Source of the DNA: Natronospirillum sp.
GTDB lineage: Bacteria; Pseudomonadota; Gammaproteobacteria; Pseudomonadales; Natronospirillaceae
Length of the DNA: 62,424 nucleotides
Assembly (NCBI RefSeq): GCF_022565775.1
Contig: NZ_JAIUMC010000009.1
Coordinates: 1-62,424 of the forward strand
Reading direction: 5' to 3'
Below, piece after piece: positions 38,223-48,201 of the stretch (within the stretch, counting starts at the first letter, position 1; each line of letters starts with the position of its first letter). Made by a program: the position numbers and the translations under genes. The notes under the pieces are model-generated. The model saw only the letters and a program-made list of their open reading frames with translations, was not told where the DNA came from and did not search any database.

Positions 38223-39746
38223 ATGAATATGAATCATACGCCCGTGGACCCCATACAGTCTGGCAACAACCAGGCTGAACCGGAACTGACCCGACTGCCC
38301 TTTGCCTATGCCAAGCGGCATGGGGTGGTCATCGACCGGACGCCCAACGGTGCCCGGCTGTTTGTGCGCGGCGACACGCCGCCGTTTGCGATACAGGAAG
38401 CCATGCGCCTGCATGGTGACACCTTGCCGTTTGATACCCTGGATGATGAGCAGTTCGAACAGCAACTCGCCCGCATCTATCAGAGCCAGGATGAAGATCG
38501 CATGCAGCAGGCAGAGGAATTCTCTGACCTGGACCTGATGAGCCTTGCCGAATCTGTTCCCGAAACCGAGGATCTGCTTGAGCAGGAAGACGATGCGCCG
38601 ATAATTCGGCTGATCAATGCCATTCTTACCGAAGCCATTCACGAGGCGGCCTCGGATATTCATGTCGAAACCTTCGAGAAGAAGCTGATTATCCGCTTCC
38701 GGGTGGATGGGGTGCTGCGCGAAGTGCTGCAGCCCAAGCGCGCACTGGCACCGTTGTTGATCTCGCGTATCAAGGTCATGGCCAAACTGGATATCGCTGA
38801 AAAGCGATTGCCGCAGGATGGTCGTATTGCTCTCAAGGTGGCGGGTCGGGAAGTGGATATCCGGGTCTCCACGTTGCCCTCCAATCATGGGGAGCGGGTA
38901 GTCATGCGCTTGCTCGACAAGCAGGCAGGGCGGCTGACCCTGTCACACCTGGGCATGATGGAAGAGGACGAGGGGCGCCTGCGTGATCTGATAGCCCGAC
39001 CTCACGGCATCATACTGGTCACCGGGCCCACCGGATCCGGTAAGACCACCACCCTGTATGCCGCCCTTGAACACCTTAATTCGGCCAGTCGCAACATTAT
39101 GACCGTCGAAGACCCGATTGAATACTCGCTGCCCGGCATTGGCCAGACGCAGGTCAACAGCCGCATTGAAATGACTTTTGCCCGGGGGTTGCGCGCCATT
39201 CTGCGCCAGGATCCCGACGTCGTCATGATTGGTGAAATACGGGATGCGGAAACAGTACAGATTGCCGTTCAGGCCAGCCTGACCGGCCACCTGGTATTGA
39301 GTACGCTGCACACCAACTCTGCTGTCGGGGCCATTACCCGCTTGCAGGATATGGGAGTGGAGCCGTTTCTGTTGTCCTCCAGCGTGATTGGAGTGCTGGC
39401 CCAGCGCTTGGTGCGGACCCTGTGCCCTGACTGCAAGCAGGGAGCGAAACCCGACAAGGCCGAGCGCCAGTTTCTCGGGCTAAGCGATAAAGACGATCTG
39501 ACCCTATACCATCCCACGGGCTGCAAAGCCTGCAAGAACACCGGTTATCGCGGGCGGATGGGTGTCTATGAACTGGTCCTGATCGACGATGAGATGCGCA
39601 AGGCCATTCATGAGGGTGCCGGAGAGTTTGAACTCGGGCGACTTGCCCGCGCCCGCACTACCGATATCATTGCGGATGGGGTGCACAAGATCAAAGCTGG
39701 ACTCACCACCATCGAGGAAGTCATGCGGGTGAGCAGGAACCTCTGA
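38223..39746 (+). CDS. gspE: Type II secretion ATPase GspE
   Basis: Cytoplasmic hexameric ATPase that drives pseudopilus assembly. 507 residues: N-terminal GspL-binding region, Walker A GPTGSGKT (268-275), Asp box and Walker B ([12 protein letters not shown]), His box (LSTLHTNSA), and the tetracysteine zinc site C401/C404/C434/C437, which separates GspE from PilB relatives lacking it. Start ATG 38223, just after the hybrid sensor gene. A longer frame to 38019 lies inside that gene. Confidence 0.96.
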   Translation: MNMNHTPVDPIQSGNNQAEPELTRLPFAYAKRHGVVIDRTPNGARLFVRGDTPPFAIQEAMRLHGDTLPFDTLDDEQFEQQLARIYQSQDEDRMQQAEEFSDLDLMSLAESVPETEDLLEQEDDAPIIRLINAILTEAIHEAASDIHVETFEKKLIIRFRVDGVLREVLQPKRALAPLLISRIKVMAKLDIAEKRLPQDGRIALKVAGREVDIRVSTLPSNHGERVVMRLLDKQAGRLTLSHLGMMEEDEGRLRDLIARPHGIILVTGPTGSGKTTTLYAALEHLNSASRNIMTVEDPIEYSLPGIGQTQVNSRIEMTFARGLRAILRQDPDVVMIGEIRDAETVQIAVQASLTGHLVLSTLHTNSAVGAITRLQDMGVEPFLLSSSVIGVLAQRLVRTLCPDCKQGAKPDKAERQFLGLSDKDDLTLYHPTGCKACKNTGYRGRMGVYELVLIDDEMRKAIHEGAGEFELGRLARARTTDIIADGVHKIKAGLTTIEEVMRVSRNL

Positions 39747-40951
39747 TGGCGGCATTCGAGTACGAAGCTCTGGACGCGTCTGGCCGACGAAAGAAAGGTG
39801 TTATCGAAGCCGACAGTGCGCGCCAGGTCAGGGCGCAATTGCGCGAAAAAGGCTGGGTTCCGGTCGCCCTGGAGCCGGCCGCTGAGCGCAAGAGTCGTGG
39901 CGGTTTTCTGCGCGGACCCGGTCTGAGTGTAGCCGAGCTGGCCATGGTCACCCGCCAGTTGGCAACCCTGGTCGGGTCAGGCATGCCACTGGAAGAGTGC
40001 CTGCAGGCGGTTGCCGAACAGAATGAACAGCGCCGCATCCGGTCTATCTTTCTGGCTGTACGTGCCCGGGTCATGGAAGGCTACAGTCTGGCCCAGGGTC
40101 TGGAGACCTACCCGCGCGCGTTCAATCACCAGTTTCAGGCCACCGTCAATGCCGGTGAGCAATCCGGCAAGCTGGATCTGGTTCTTCTGCGCTTGGCAGA
40201 TTATATCGAAGAGCAGGATGCGACGCGGCGCAAGCTGCAGATGGCAGCCACTTATCCGGTGATACTGAGCCTGGCGGCCATCGGGATTATCGTCTTCCTG
40301 CTCAACAGTGTGGTACCGCGCATTCTCGAGGTGTTCGCCAGCAGTGGTCAGGCTCTGCCCGCGCCGACAAGGGCGCTGATTGCCACCACTGAATTCCTCG
40401 ACAACTACTGGCTGCACATGATCGGGGTGATCGTTGCGGCAGTGATACTGTTCATTGTCTGGAATCGTAGTGAGAAGCGCCGCTTCTTGATGCATCGGCT
40501 GTATTTACGGCTACCTTTCATTGGGCGCCTTATCCGTGGCTTCAGCACCGCACGCTTTGCCAGTACAGTGGCCATGTTGTCCGGCAGCGGGGTACCTCTG
40601 GTCGACGCCATGCGCATTTCAGCCTCGGTGGTGACCAATCTGCCCATCCGACAAGCCGTGCAGGATGCGACCCGAAAGGTCAGTGAAGGAGGGTCGTTGA
40701 GTCGCGCACTGTCCGAGGCTGGTTATTTCCAGCCGATCATGGTCCACATGATTGCCAGTGGCGAGGCCAGCGGTAAACTCGATGAAATGCTGGCACGCAC
40801 TGCACGCAGCCAGGAGGAAAACCTCAAGGATCTCATCACCACGGTCATGAGCCTGCTGGAGCCTCTGATGCTGGTGTTGATGGGTGCCATCGTGATGGTG
40901 ATTGTGCTGTCCGTTGTGCTGCCTCTGACGCAGATGAACACCATGATCTGA
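39746..40951 (+). CDS. gspF: Type II secretion inner-membrane platform protein GspF
   Basis: A 401-residue polytopic platform protein with two homologous GspF domains (about 68-191 and 271-393) and three membrane helices. The family start [22 protein letters not shown] is present. The ATG overlaps the gspE stop by one base, so translation is coupled. Confidence 0.96.
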   Translation: MAAFEYEALDASGRRKKGVIEADSARQVRAQLREKGWVPVALEPAAERKSRGGFLRGPGLSVAELAMVTRQLATLVGSGMPLEECLQAVAEQNEQRRIRSIFLAVRARVMEGYSLAQGLETYPRAFNHQFQATVNAGEQSGKLDLVLLRLADYIEEQDATRRKLQMAATYPVILSLAAIGIIVFLLNSVVPRILEVFASSGQALPAPTRALIATTEFLDNYWLHMIGVIVAAVILFIVWNRSEKRRFLMHRLYLRLPFIGRLIRGFSTARFASTVAMLSGSGVPLVDAMRISASVVTNLPIRQAVQDATRKVSEGGSLSRALSEAGYFQPIMVHMIASGEASGKLDEMLARTARSQEENLKDLITTVMSLLEPLMLVLMGAIVMVIVLSVVLPLTQMNTMI

Positions 40952-40996
40952 CAGGCCAGTCGGGCCATAATTCAAAGAAACGAGAGAACGGGACAC

Positions 40997-41428
40997 ATGT
41001 TGAAACAGGGTCGACGCGAAGCGGGTTTTAGCCTTATTGAACTGATGGTAGTGCTGGTTATCATCGCCGTTATCACTGGTCTGGTGGCACAGAACTTTAT
41101 CGGCCGCGATGATGAGGCCAGGGTTCAGGCCGTGCGGGCCGACTTCAACAGTGTCGAGAATGCCTTGCAGATGTACCGTCTGGACAATGGCCATTTCCCC
41201 AGCAACGAGCAGGGCCTGGATGCGCTGATGAGCGAACCCTCGGGTTCACCGACGCCGCGCAACTGGCGCGGCCCTTATCTTCGGTCCGTGCCCCGGGACC
41301 CTTGGGGCAATGATTATGATTATGTCAATCACGGCAGCAATCGTGTCGAGATCATCTCCTATGGCGCCAATGGCCAACCCGGTGGTGACGGCTTTGATGC
41401 CGACCTCTCCAGCCTGGATGATGAATGA
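40997..41428 (+). CDS. gspG: Major pseudopilin GspG
   Basis: A 143-residue main subunit of the T2SS pseudopilus. Prepilin peptidase cleaves after G10, and mature FSLIE gives the conserved Glu at +5, then a hydrophobic helix. The C-terminal part has the GspG calcium-site and PWGNDYDYVNHG segments. A 45-base gap separates it from gspF, and its end overlaps gspH. Confidence 0.96.
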   Translation: MLKQGRREAGFSLIELMVVLVIIAVITGLVAQNFIGRDDEARVQAVRADFNSVENALQMYRLDNGHFPSNEQGLDALMSEPSGSPTPRNWRGPYLRSVPRDPWGNDYDYVNHGSNRVEIISYGANGQPGGDGFDADLSSLDDE

Positions 41429-41969
41429 GCGCAGATCGGTCCGGGGCCTGAGCGCCGGGTTTTCGCTGCTGGAACTGCTCACCGTTCTGATCATCATGTC
41501 GGTCGTCGTCTCTCTGGTCGCACTGGGCCTGGCACCCGAAAACCGGGAGCGGAGCCATGAGCGCTATATGCCGCAGCTGCAAAGTTTCATTCTTGAGGGC
41601 TATACCACCGCTCGTCTGCAACGGCGAGACTATGCCCTGCACTGGTACCGGGATCAGGTTCATCTGTATTCACTGGCGCTGACCCTGGATGAGCAGGGAG
41701 ATGAGCAGGTGATCGCTGAACCTGTGGACAACTGGGAGTTGCCGGATAGCCTGGAGTTCAGACTGGGCCTTACCAACGAGTCCATGATGCTGCCGTCCTG
41801 GACCGGAGAAGTGCCCGAAGCCGATGCGCTGCACGTGCTGATCAGACCTGATGGCACCAGCGACAACCCCTGGCAACTCGAATTGATCTGGGCCGATGAC
41901 GGCGAACTCTGGCAGCGCCTGGTCTCGGATGGGTTCAATCGACCCCAGTGGCGGGCCGCCAATGAATAG
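41421..41969 (+). CDS. gspH: Minor pseudopilin GspH
   Basis: A 182-residue minor pseudopilin with a leader ending SAG and mature FSLLELLTVLIIM. The start is taken as ATG 41421 (ATG 41418 is adjacent), overlapping the gspG stop by 8 bases. A longer frame to 41310 would lie inside gspG. Assigned as GspH by its place between G and I. Confidence 0.9.
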   Translation: MNERRSVRGLSAGFSLLELLTVLIIMSVVVSLVALGLAPENRERSHERYMPQLQSFILEGYTTARLQRRDYALHWYRDQVHLYSLALTLDEQGDEQVIAEPVDNWELPDSLEFRLGLTNESMMLPSWTGEVPEADALHVLIRPDGTSDNPWQLELIWADDGELWQRLVSDGFNRPQWRAANE

Positions 41970-42351
41970 AACGACACCCAACCGACTGGCCGGTTTTACC
42001 CTGCTGGAGGTCATGATCGCTCTCGCCGTGTTTGCCGTCATTGCCTCCGGCCTGACGCTGACTGCCACCCAGAGTATCCGCAACACCGAGGGCCTGCAGG
42101 ACCGGACTCTGGCCCGCTGGGTTGCCGAAAACCACCTCAATGAGCTGCGCCTGTCCGATCTGCCGGCAATCAATGACTACAGCGATGACGTCACCAACTT
42201 CGGTCGCGACTGGATTGTCGAATGGTCGGTGGAAGACCCGGAGTCCGACACCTATGGCGAGTACCTGCGCCGGGTCACCGTGCGGGTTTATCTGGACGAT
42301 GGCGAGACGCGCATGGACGAACTCGTGGCACTGCTGCCGAGGTCGCTGTGA
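41962..42351 (+). CDS. gspI: Minor pseudopilin GspI
   Basis: A 129-residue minor pseudopilin: MNRTTPNRLAG leader, then FTLLEVMIALAVFAV. The RNTEGLQDRTLARWVAENHLNELRL segment is characteristic of GspI. It overlaps gspH by 8 bases and gspJ by 4 (GTGA). Confidence 0.94.
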   Translation: MNRTTPNRLAGFTLLEVMIALAVFAVIASGLTLTATQSIRNTEGLQDRTLARWVAENHLNELRLSDLPAINDYSDDVTNFGRDWIVEWSVEDPESDTYGEYLRRVTVRVYLDDGETRMDELVALLPRSL

Positions 42352-43064
42352 GGCGGCGCCAGCGCGGTTTCACGCTGCTGGAGTTGATGATTGCTCTGGT
42401 GGTCACCGTGCTGCTGGCGGGTGGCACCCTGGCCATGGTCATTCAATTCAGCATGACCCGAGAACGCGTGACCGAACGTCTGGAAGCGCTGGATCGTCTG
42501 CAGTTGGCGCAGGATCGTCTGCGCCAGGACTTCGAACAGCATGTTCCCGAACGGCAGGTCGCCGACGACTTCGGCAATCTGCAGCCGGCGCTGGTCAGCA
42601 ATGAAGAGACCCTCCTGACATTGACCCGGCATGGCTGGCGACGCTCTGCCATCAATCCCGAACTGCGCTCCGACCTGCAGCGCGTGGAGTACCAGTTGGT
42701 CCCGATAGATGATGAACGCTGCCGCATGGGTCTGACCTCCGAACAGTGGGCCAACCGCAATGATCTCGAGGGGGATTGCCTGATCAGACGATATCGCCAA
42801 CATCTGGAAGCCGAGGCAGAAAACCCCTGGCGGGAGCAGGTTATTCTGGCCCCGCTGGGCGAAATCGAGTTCAGTTTCCGGGGACTGAATGAGGAGCGGA
42901 GCATGGAAGACTTCGATGCCTGGCCACCTACAGAACCGGTTGGGGGAGAGCAGCCGGGCAGTCTGCGCGCGGTTACCGTCACCATCGACTTCGGTGGCTT
43001 CTCACCTGCCCGGTTTGTATGGACTGTTCCTGGCGCGTTGCTGCCCGAGGAGGCGTCGCAATGA
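42348..43064 (+). CDS. gspJ: Minor pseudopilin GspJ
   Basis: A 238-residue minor pseudopilin starting at GTG 42348, which overlaps the gspI stop. The very short leader RRRQRG precedes FTLLELMIALVVTVLLAGG. The RLEALDRLQLAQDRLRQDFEQ helix and GEIEFSFRG strand are typical of GspJ, part of the I-J-K pseudopilus tip. Confidence 0.92.
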   Translation: MRRRQRGFTLLELMIALVVTVLLAGGTLAMVIQFSMTRERVTERLEALDRLQLAQDRLRQDFEQHVPERQVADDFGNLQPALVSNEETLLTLTRHGWRRSAINPELRSDLQRVEYQLVPIDDERCRMGLTSEQWANRNDLEGDCLIRRYRQHLEAEAENPWREQVILAPLGEIEFSFRGLNEERSMEDFDAWPPTEPVGGEQPGSLRAVTVTIDFGGFSPARFVWTVPGALLPEEASQ

Positions 43065-44011
43065 AGCGGCAATCGGGCGTTGCACTGATTCAGGTCTTGC
43101 TGGTATTCGCCATCCTGATGACGCTGGCCATCCAGTTGACCTATCGCCAGCAACTCAGCATTTCGGGCACTCGCCATGTGCTCGACAGTGGCCAGGCCCG
43201 CGCCTGGCTGCTCAGCGTCGAAGCATTGGGGCGCGCCGAACTGCAGCGCGATCTGGACACGCCGCTGTTGCCGGAAGACTGGGGAGAGTGGTCGGACCCG
43301 TTCGATCTGGAGCCTGGTGAGGCCGTATTCCGCCTGACCCCGCTGGAAGCACGCTACAATCTGAACTGGTTGCACGCTGATTCCGGTGTTGATGAGGCTT
43401 CGGAACAGGTACAGCGACTGCTCAGCGAGCACGGGCAGGACAGCGGCTGGCTGCAGCGACTGGCGGACTGGTTTGATCCGGACAGCGGAGCCGAATTCGA
43501 ATACCGGCTGGTGGAACCCGGCTACCGACCGCCTTTCTACCCGATTGCCGATGCCAGCGAGTTGCGCCTGCTGATGCCGCAGCAGCAACCGCTGCCGGAA
43601 CTCGACATAGAAGGCTGGGGCACCTTCCTGCCACCCACCTCGCGCATTGATCTGAACCTGGTTTCCGAGCCCGTATTGCGCGCCTTGCATCCGGACATCG
43701 GAGAAGACCAGTGGCTGGCTCTGGAGCGGGCCCGTGAGGACGGACTCGAGGAGGTGGATGACTGGCTGACCCGCGAGGCCATGGAGATACTCAGTGATGA
43801 ATTGCCAGAAGGCTGGTTTACCGTCCAGGGGGCCTACTTCCTGCTGGAAGCCAGAGTGGAGTACCTGGAACAGACCCTGAGCCTGACCAGTTGGCTATGG
43901 CGCTCGACCGATGGTTCAGTCGAAGTCTATCAGCGAAATTACCTGCCCGTTGACGGTCCTGCGGTGGACAGTGGCGACCCGGATGACGACAATGACAACC
44001 CGGATAACTGA
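43061..44011 (+). CDS. gspK: Minor pseudopilin GspK
   Basis: A 316-residue tip pseudopilin. Leader MKRQSG is followed by VALIQVLLVFAIL with Gln, not Glu, at +5, as expected for GspK. The large globular part contains RIDLNLVSEPVLRAL, the GspK alpha-domain motif. ATGA overlap with gspJ, and GAGGAGG provides the ribosome-binding site. Confidence 0.94.
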   Translation: MKRQSGVALIQVLLVFAILMTLAIQLTYRQQLSISGTRHVLDSGQARAWLLSVEALGRAELQRDLDTPLLPEDWGEWSDPFDLEPGEAVFRLTPLEARYNLNWLHADSGVDEASEQVQRLLSEHGQDSGWLQRLADWFDPDSGAEFEYRLVEPGYRPPFYPIADASELRLLMPQQQPLPELDIEGWGTFLPPTSRIDLNLVSEPVLRALHPDIGEDQWLALERAREDGLEEVDDWLTREAMEILSDELPEGWFTVQGAYFLLEARVEYLEQTLSLTSWLWRSTDGSVEVYQRNYLPVDGPAVDSGDPDDDNDNPDN

Positions 44012-44020
44012 CAGGCTTCC

Positions 44021-45286
44021 ATGAAAGCACAGACCCTATTTATCAGCCCCGACGCTCGAGCCCAGCATTTTAACTGGCTGCTGATCGAAGACGGGGAACG
44101 ACAGGCACCGGCCAGTGGCCCTGAACCGGAACTGGCGGAAGCACTTGCGGAACTGGCACCCTTGCAACCGCAGGTGGTTTTTGTGCTGCCTGCAGAAGCG
44201 GCACTGCACACCGCCGTGGAAGTACCGAAACGGCAACGGCGCTTTCTCAGCCGGTCTCTGCCGTTCATTCTTGAAGCGCAGACCGCGCAGGATATTGAAG
44301 AACTGCATATCGTGCCCGGCGATGCGCTGGCTGGGGACCTGCTGGGCGTCTATGCGCTGCCTCATCGATTGGTGCAGACTCTGCTGCGACTGACTGAGAC
44401 GGCCGGCCTGTCGCCGCGGGCCATGGTTCTGGAAACACAACTGCTGGCGGCCCGGGGGCGAGATCGAATCCATATTGCCTGGCAGGGAGAACGCGTTCTG
44501 GTCAGTGTGCCGGGGCGGGGCATGGCCTGTACCCGACAGAATCTCTCGGCCTGGCTGGAGCGGCTGGTGCCCGAGGGGCAGACAGACTGGCCCGTGGGCC
44601 TGCATGTCAGCCCGGAGTTGACCACCGAAGCCAATACGCTGGTGGCCGAACTGGAGCAAACCTGGCCGACTCTCGAGCCGGTGCAGACGGTTGCCGAAGG
44701 CTGGCTACCCATGCTGGCGGATTTCTGGCTGGAAAACCCGCGCGTGCGCAATCTGCTGACGGGCCCTTATGAGCAGGTCAATGCGTTCCAGCGCTGGAAG
44801 CCAGCCTTTGCCGGCCTGGCGGCGGGGCTGGGCTTGCTGGCGGTCAGTGGCGCGCTTTATTTTGTGGCCGACCTGCGGCAGACAGAAGCGCGTGCCGAGG
44901 CGACCTGGGTTGCGGCCGATAACCTTTTTGCCGAGGCGGTCAACGGCTCGATGAACCTGCAGCGCCAGCGTGTCCGCCAGCAGATCGATGACTTGATTTC
45001 GCGCGGTGACAATACCGATGCGGACGGGGGAACCTTTTTACCTCTGCTGGTCAGAGTCAATACGGCATTGAATGGTGAGCAGATTCGGCTCGAAGAACTG
45101 CGCTTCACGGCAGACCGTTCGGAACTGCAGATCCAGGTTCGTGCCCAGTCCACGGAAAATCTGGAGGCGCTGCGCAGTGAACTGGAAGCACAGAACCTGA
45201 CGGTGACCTACTCGGCCGGGCGCACAGAGGATGGCTTCCGGGGCAACTTCCGAATCCAGGCAACGACTGGGGGAGGCGCTCTGTGA
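44021..45286 (+). CDS. gspL: Type II secretion protein GspL
   Basis: A 421-residue bitopic inner-membrane protein recruiting GspE. A cytoplasmic actin-like domain (about 1-245), one membrane helix (about 264-284), and a periplasmic ferredoxin-like domain with RLEELRF at the end. Starts 9 bases after gspK and overlaps gspM by four bases. Confidence 0.93.
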   Translation: MKAQTLFISPDARAQHFNWLLIEDGERQAPASGPEPELAEALAELAPLQPQVVFVLPAEAALHTAVEVPKRQRRFLSRSLPFILEAQTAQDIEELHIVPGDALAGDLLGVYALPHRLVQTLLRLTETAGLSPRAMVLETQLLAARGRDRIHIAWQGERVLVSVPGRGMACTRQNLSAWLERLVPEGQTDWPVGLHVSPELTTEANTLVAELEQTWPTLEPVQTVAEGWLPMLADFWLENPRVRNLLTGPYEQVNAFQRWKPAFAGLAAGLGLLAVSGALYFVADLRQTEARAEATWVAADNLFAEAVNGSMNLQRQRVRQQIDDLISRGDNTDADGGTFLPLLVRVNTALNGEQIRLEELRFTADRSELQIQVRAQSTENLEALRSELEAQNLTVTYSAGRTEDGFRGNFRIQATTGGGAL

Positions 45287-45774
45287 CACTGATACCGGCA
45301 CAACTGCAACAACGTTGGGCGACCTACACCGCTCAGGAAAAAGCCATCTGGTCAGGTTTGGCTGGCGGGCTGCTGGCAGTTCTGATCTGGCTCTATGTCC
45401 TGCAACCACTGGCAGATCGCCACGCCGCTGCAGAGCAAAGCCTGGCGCAGGCGGAAGACGCCCTGCAACTGCTGCAGCATGCGGCCCCGCGTCTTCAGAT
45501 GATCACTGGAGCTGATGCCGGCAGTGTGGATACCGTACAGAGTATGACCAATCTGCTCAGCCAGACAGCGGGCAACAATTCGGTTGAACTGACCCGCTTT
45601 GAGCAGAGCGGTGCCGACGGGCTTCGTCTCTGGCTGGACAATCAGCCCTTTGACCGGGTTCTCGCCTGGCTGGCCGAACTGGACAGCTACGGTGTTGAAG
45701 TGGATCAACTGACCCTTAGCCAGGGTAACCGGTCCGGTACTGTGACCGTTCGTGGCGTAGTTGCCCGCCGCTGA
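45283..45774 (+). CDS. gspM: Type II secretion protein GspM
   Basis: A 163-residue bitopic protein pairing with GspL: short cytoplasmic head, membrane helix (about 22-43; GLLAVLIWLYVLQPL), coiled coil and a periplasmic ferredoxin-like domain. GTG start overlapping the gspL stop (GTGA). It is the last gene of the operon; no gspN follows. Confidence 0.92.
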   Translation: MTLIPAQLQQRWATYTAQEKAIWSGLAGGLLAVLIWLYVLQPLADRHAAAEQSLAQAEDALQLLQHAAPRLQMITGADAGSVDTVQSMTNLLSQTAGNNSVELTRFEQSGADGLRLWLDNQPFDRVLAWLAELDSYGVEVDQLTLSQGNRSGTVTVRGVVARR

Positions 45775-45818
45775 AGCGGCGGCAAGAGATATCCCCTTGC
45801 AAATCGATGAGGTAGTTG

Positions 45819-47168
45819 ATGGATTTTGATCTGTTTGTCATTGGTGCAGGTTCCGGAGGCGTTCGCGCGGCTCGAATGAGTGCTCAACTGGGTGCTCGGG
45901 TTGCCGTTGCCGAGGTGTCCGACCTGGGCGGCACCTGCGTCAATCTGGGGTGTGTCCCGAAGAAGCTGTTTGTCTACGCAGCCCAGTTTCGTCGTGGATT
46001 TGCGGACGCCGCAGGCTTTGGCCTGGCAGTCGATGCGCCTGAGCTGGACTGGCCCACTCTGCGCGACAATAAAAACCGTGAAATCAAAAGGTTGAATGGT
46101 ATTTATGGTAACCTGCTTGAAAATGCCGGATGTACTCTTTATCGCGGCAGGGCAACCATAACCGGCCCCAACAGCGTCCAGGTGAACGGGGAGACCATCA
46201 CCGCGCAGCGTATCCTGATCGCCACCGGAGGCTGGCCCTTCGTGCCCGACATCCCGGGCCGGGAACATCTGATCACCAGCAACGAAGTGTTTCATCTGGA
46301 GTCCTGGCCAAAGCGGGCTTTGGTGATCGGTGCCGGCTACATTGCCGTTGAATTTGCCGGCATCTTCAATGGCACTGGCGTCGAGACGACGTTGGTGCAC
46401 CGAGGTGACCAGGTGCTGCGCGGGTTTGATGACGATGTTCGTCGCTTTGCCCAGACCCAGTACGAGGCCGCCGGCCTACAACTGGAGTTGAATACCCAGG
46501 TCTCTTCGGTAGAGAAGACCAGTGACGGCTTTCAGGTGACTCTGACCAATGGCAAGCGAATTGATACCGATCTGGTGCTGTGTGCCACCGGGCGTGTGCC
46601 CAACACCGAAGGCCTTGGTCTGCAAACCGTCGACATCAAGACTGATGATCGGGGGACCATACTGGTCGACGACGAGTTTCAGACGACGGCAGACAACATC
46701 TACGCCCTGGGCGATGTCGTGGGACGGGCTGAACTGACCCCTGTGGCACTGGCAGAGGGCACCTATCTGGCGCACCAGTGGTTTGGCGAAGGCGGCAAAC
46801 CGGTGCGCTATGATGTTATCCCGACGGCGGTGTTTTCAGAGCCCAATATCGGCACCGTGGGCCTGACGGAAGAGCAGGCTCGCCGCGAGCACCGAATTAC
46901 CGTCTATGAGAGCGAGTTTCGGCCAATGCAGAATACGCTGTCAGGCAACCCGTTGCGCGCCTACATGAAACTGATCGTCGAACAGGGCAGTGAACGGGTA
47001 CTGGGCGTGCACATGGTTGGGCCGGATGCCGGCGAAATCATGCAGGGATTCGGCGTAGCCTATGCGATGGGCGCCACCAAGGCCGATTTTGACCAGACCA
47101 TTGGCATCCACCCCACATCGGCTGAAGAATTTGTCACCCTGCGCACACCGAGGAAAGAGACGCCATGA
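45819..47168 (+). CDS. gor: Glutathione-disulfide reductase
   Basis: NADPH-dependent FAD enzyme that keeps glutathione reduced. 449 residues: FAD motif GAGSGG (9-14), redox disulfide C40/C45 in GGTCVNLGCVPKK, NADPH motif VIGAGYIAVEFAG, ALGDVVGRAELTPVA, and the C-terminal HPTSAEEFVTLR with the catalytic His. ATG 45819 follows GAGG; a TTG three bases upstream is less likely. Overlaps glpX by four bases. Confidence 0.96.
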   Translation: MDFDLFVIGAGSGGVRAARMSAQLGARVAVAEVSDLGGTCVNLGCVPKKLFVYAAQFRRGFADAAGFGLAVDAPELDWPTLRDNKNREIKRLNGIYGNLLENAGCTLYRGRATITGPNSVQVNGETITAQRILIATGGWPFVPDIPGREHLITSNEVFHLESWPKRALVIGAGYIAVEFAGIFNGTGVETTLVHRGDQVLRGFDDDVRRFAQTQYEAAGLQLELNTQVSSVEKTSDGFQVTLTNGKRIDTDLVLCATGRVPNTEGLGLQTVDIKTDDRGTILVDDEFQTTADNIYALGDVVGRAELTPVALAEGTYLAHQWFGEGGKPVRYDVIPTAVFSEPNIGTVGLTEEQARREHRITVYESEFRPMQNTLSGNPLRAYMKLIVEQGSERVLGVHMVGPDAGEIMQGFGVAYAMGATKADFDQTIGIHPTSAEEFVTLRTPRKETP

Positions 47169-48172
47169 AACGAGATCTGGCCCTGCAGTTTTCCCGTGTC
47201 ACGGAGGCCGCCGCTCTGGCCGGCCACAAGTGGCTCGGTCGTGGCGACAAGAATGCGGCTGACCAGGCCGCCGTTTCGGCCATGCGAACCCTGCTCAACA
47301 CCAGTGATATAGACGGTGAAATCGTTATTGGTGAGGGTGAAATTGATGAAGCTCCGATGCTTTATATCGGAGAGAAGGTCGGCCGCGGCGGTGAGGCTGT
47401 GGACATAGCGGTAGACCCCATAGAGGGCACCCGGATGACGGCGTTGGGGCAGTCCAACGCCGTTGCCGTGCTGGCGGCGGGTGAACAGGGGTGTTTTCTC
47501 AAGGCCCCCGACATGTATATGGAAAAGCTGGTTGTAGGGCCGCAGGCCAAGGGCGTGATCGACCTGGAACAATCGCTGGAAAACAATGTCCGGGCAGTGG
47601 CCACCGCGTTGAACAAGCCGCTGCAGGAACTGACCCTGGTGACTCTGGAAAAACCACGACACTTCGCCATGATCGAGCAGCTGCAGCGTCTTGGCGTCAA
47701 GGTTTTCGCACTGCCCGACGGTGATGTGGCGGCCTCGATACTGACCAGTGTGCCGGACAGTGAAGTGGACATGATGTACTGCATCGGGGGTGCGCCCGAG
47801 GGCATTATCTCGGCGGCGGTTATCCGCGCCCTGGGTGGAGACATGCAGGGCAGGCTGGTGCTGCGCCATCAGGCAAAAGAAGACACTGCAGACAATCGAG
47901 AGGCCGGGGCACTGGAGGCTGAGCGCTGCCAGAGCATGGGTATCGAGCCCAGTCAGCGACTGCGCCTGGAAGACATGGTCCGCTCGGACAATCTGGTGTT
48001 TTCTGCCACCGGCATTACCAAAGGTGACCTGCTGCAGGGGGTTACCCGCCAGGGCAATATGGCCACCACAGAAACCCTGTTGATTCGCGGGCGCTCAAGA
48101 ACGGTGCGGCGTATCCAGAGCACCCACTACCTCGAGCGCAAGGATGAGGCGGTCAGGGCCGTGATTCTGTAG
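47165..48172 (+). CDS. glpX: Class II fructose-1,6-bisphosphatase GlpX
   Basis: Gluconeogenic phosphatase converting fructose-1,6-bisphosphate to fructose-6-phosphate. 335 residues with the metal-binding IGEGEIDEAPMLYIGE and DPIEGT motifs and GGAPEGIISAA. Coupled to gor by an ATGA overlap, an unusual partner. Convergent with speA. Confidence 0.95.
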   Translation: MKRDLALQFSRVTEAAALAGHKWLGRGDKNAADQAAVSAMRTLLNTSDIDGEIVIGEGEIDEAPMLYIGEKVGRGGEAVDIAVDPIEGTRMTALGQSNAVAVLAAGEQGCFLKAPDMYMEKLVVGPQAKGVIDLEQSLENNVRAVATALNKPLQELTLVTLEKPRHFAMIEQLQRLGVKVFALPDGDVAASILTSVPDSEVDMMYCIGGAPEGIISAAVIRALGGDMQGRLVLRHQAKEDTADNREAGALEAERCQSMGIEPSQRLRLEDMVRSDNLVFSATGITKGDLLQGVTRQGNMATTETLLIRGRSRTVRRIQSTHYLERKDEAVRAVIL

Positions 48173-48179
48173 CTGAAGA

Positions 48180-48201
48180 GTGACCCGCTCTTACGGGTCA
48201 C
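48180..48201. terminator. Hairpin between convergent glpX and speA
   Basis: GTGACCCG (48180-48187) pairs perfectly with CGGGTCAC (48194-48201) around CTCTTA, and contains the speA stop codon. T-runs on both sides are weak, so it may only pause transcription or protect 3' ends. Confidence 0.5.
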
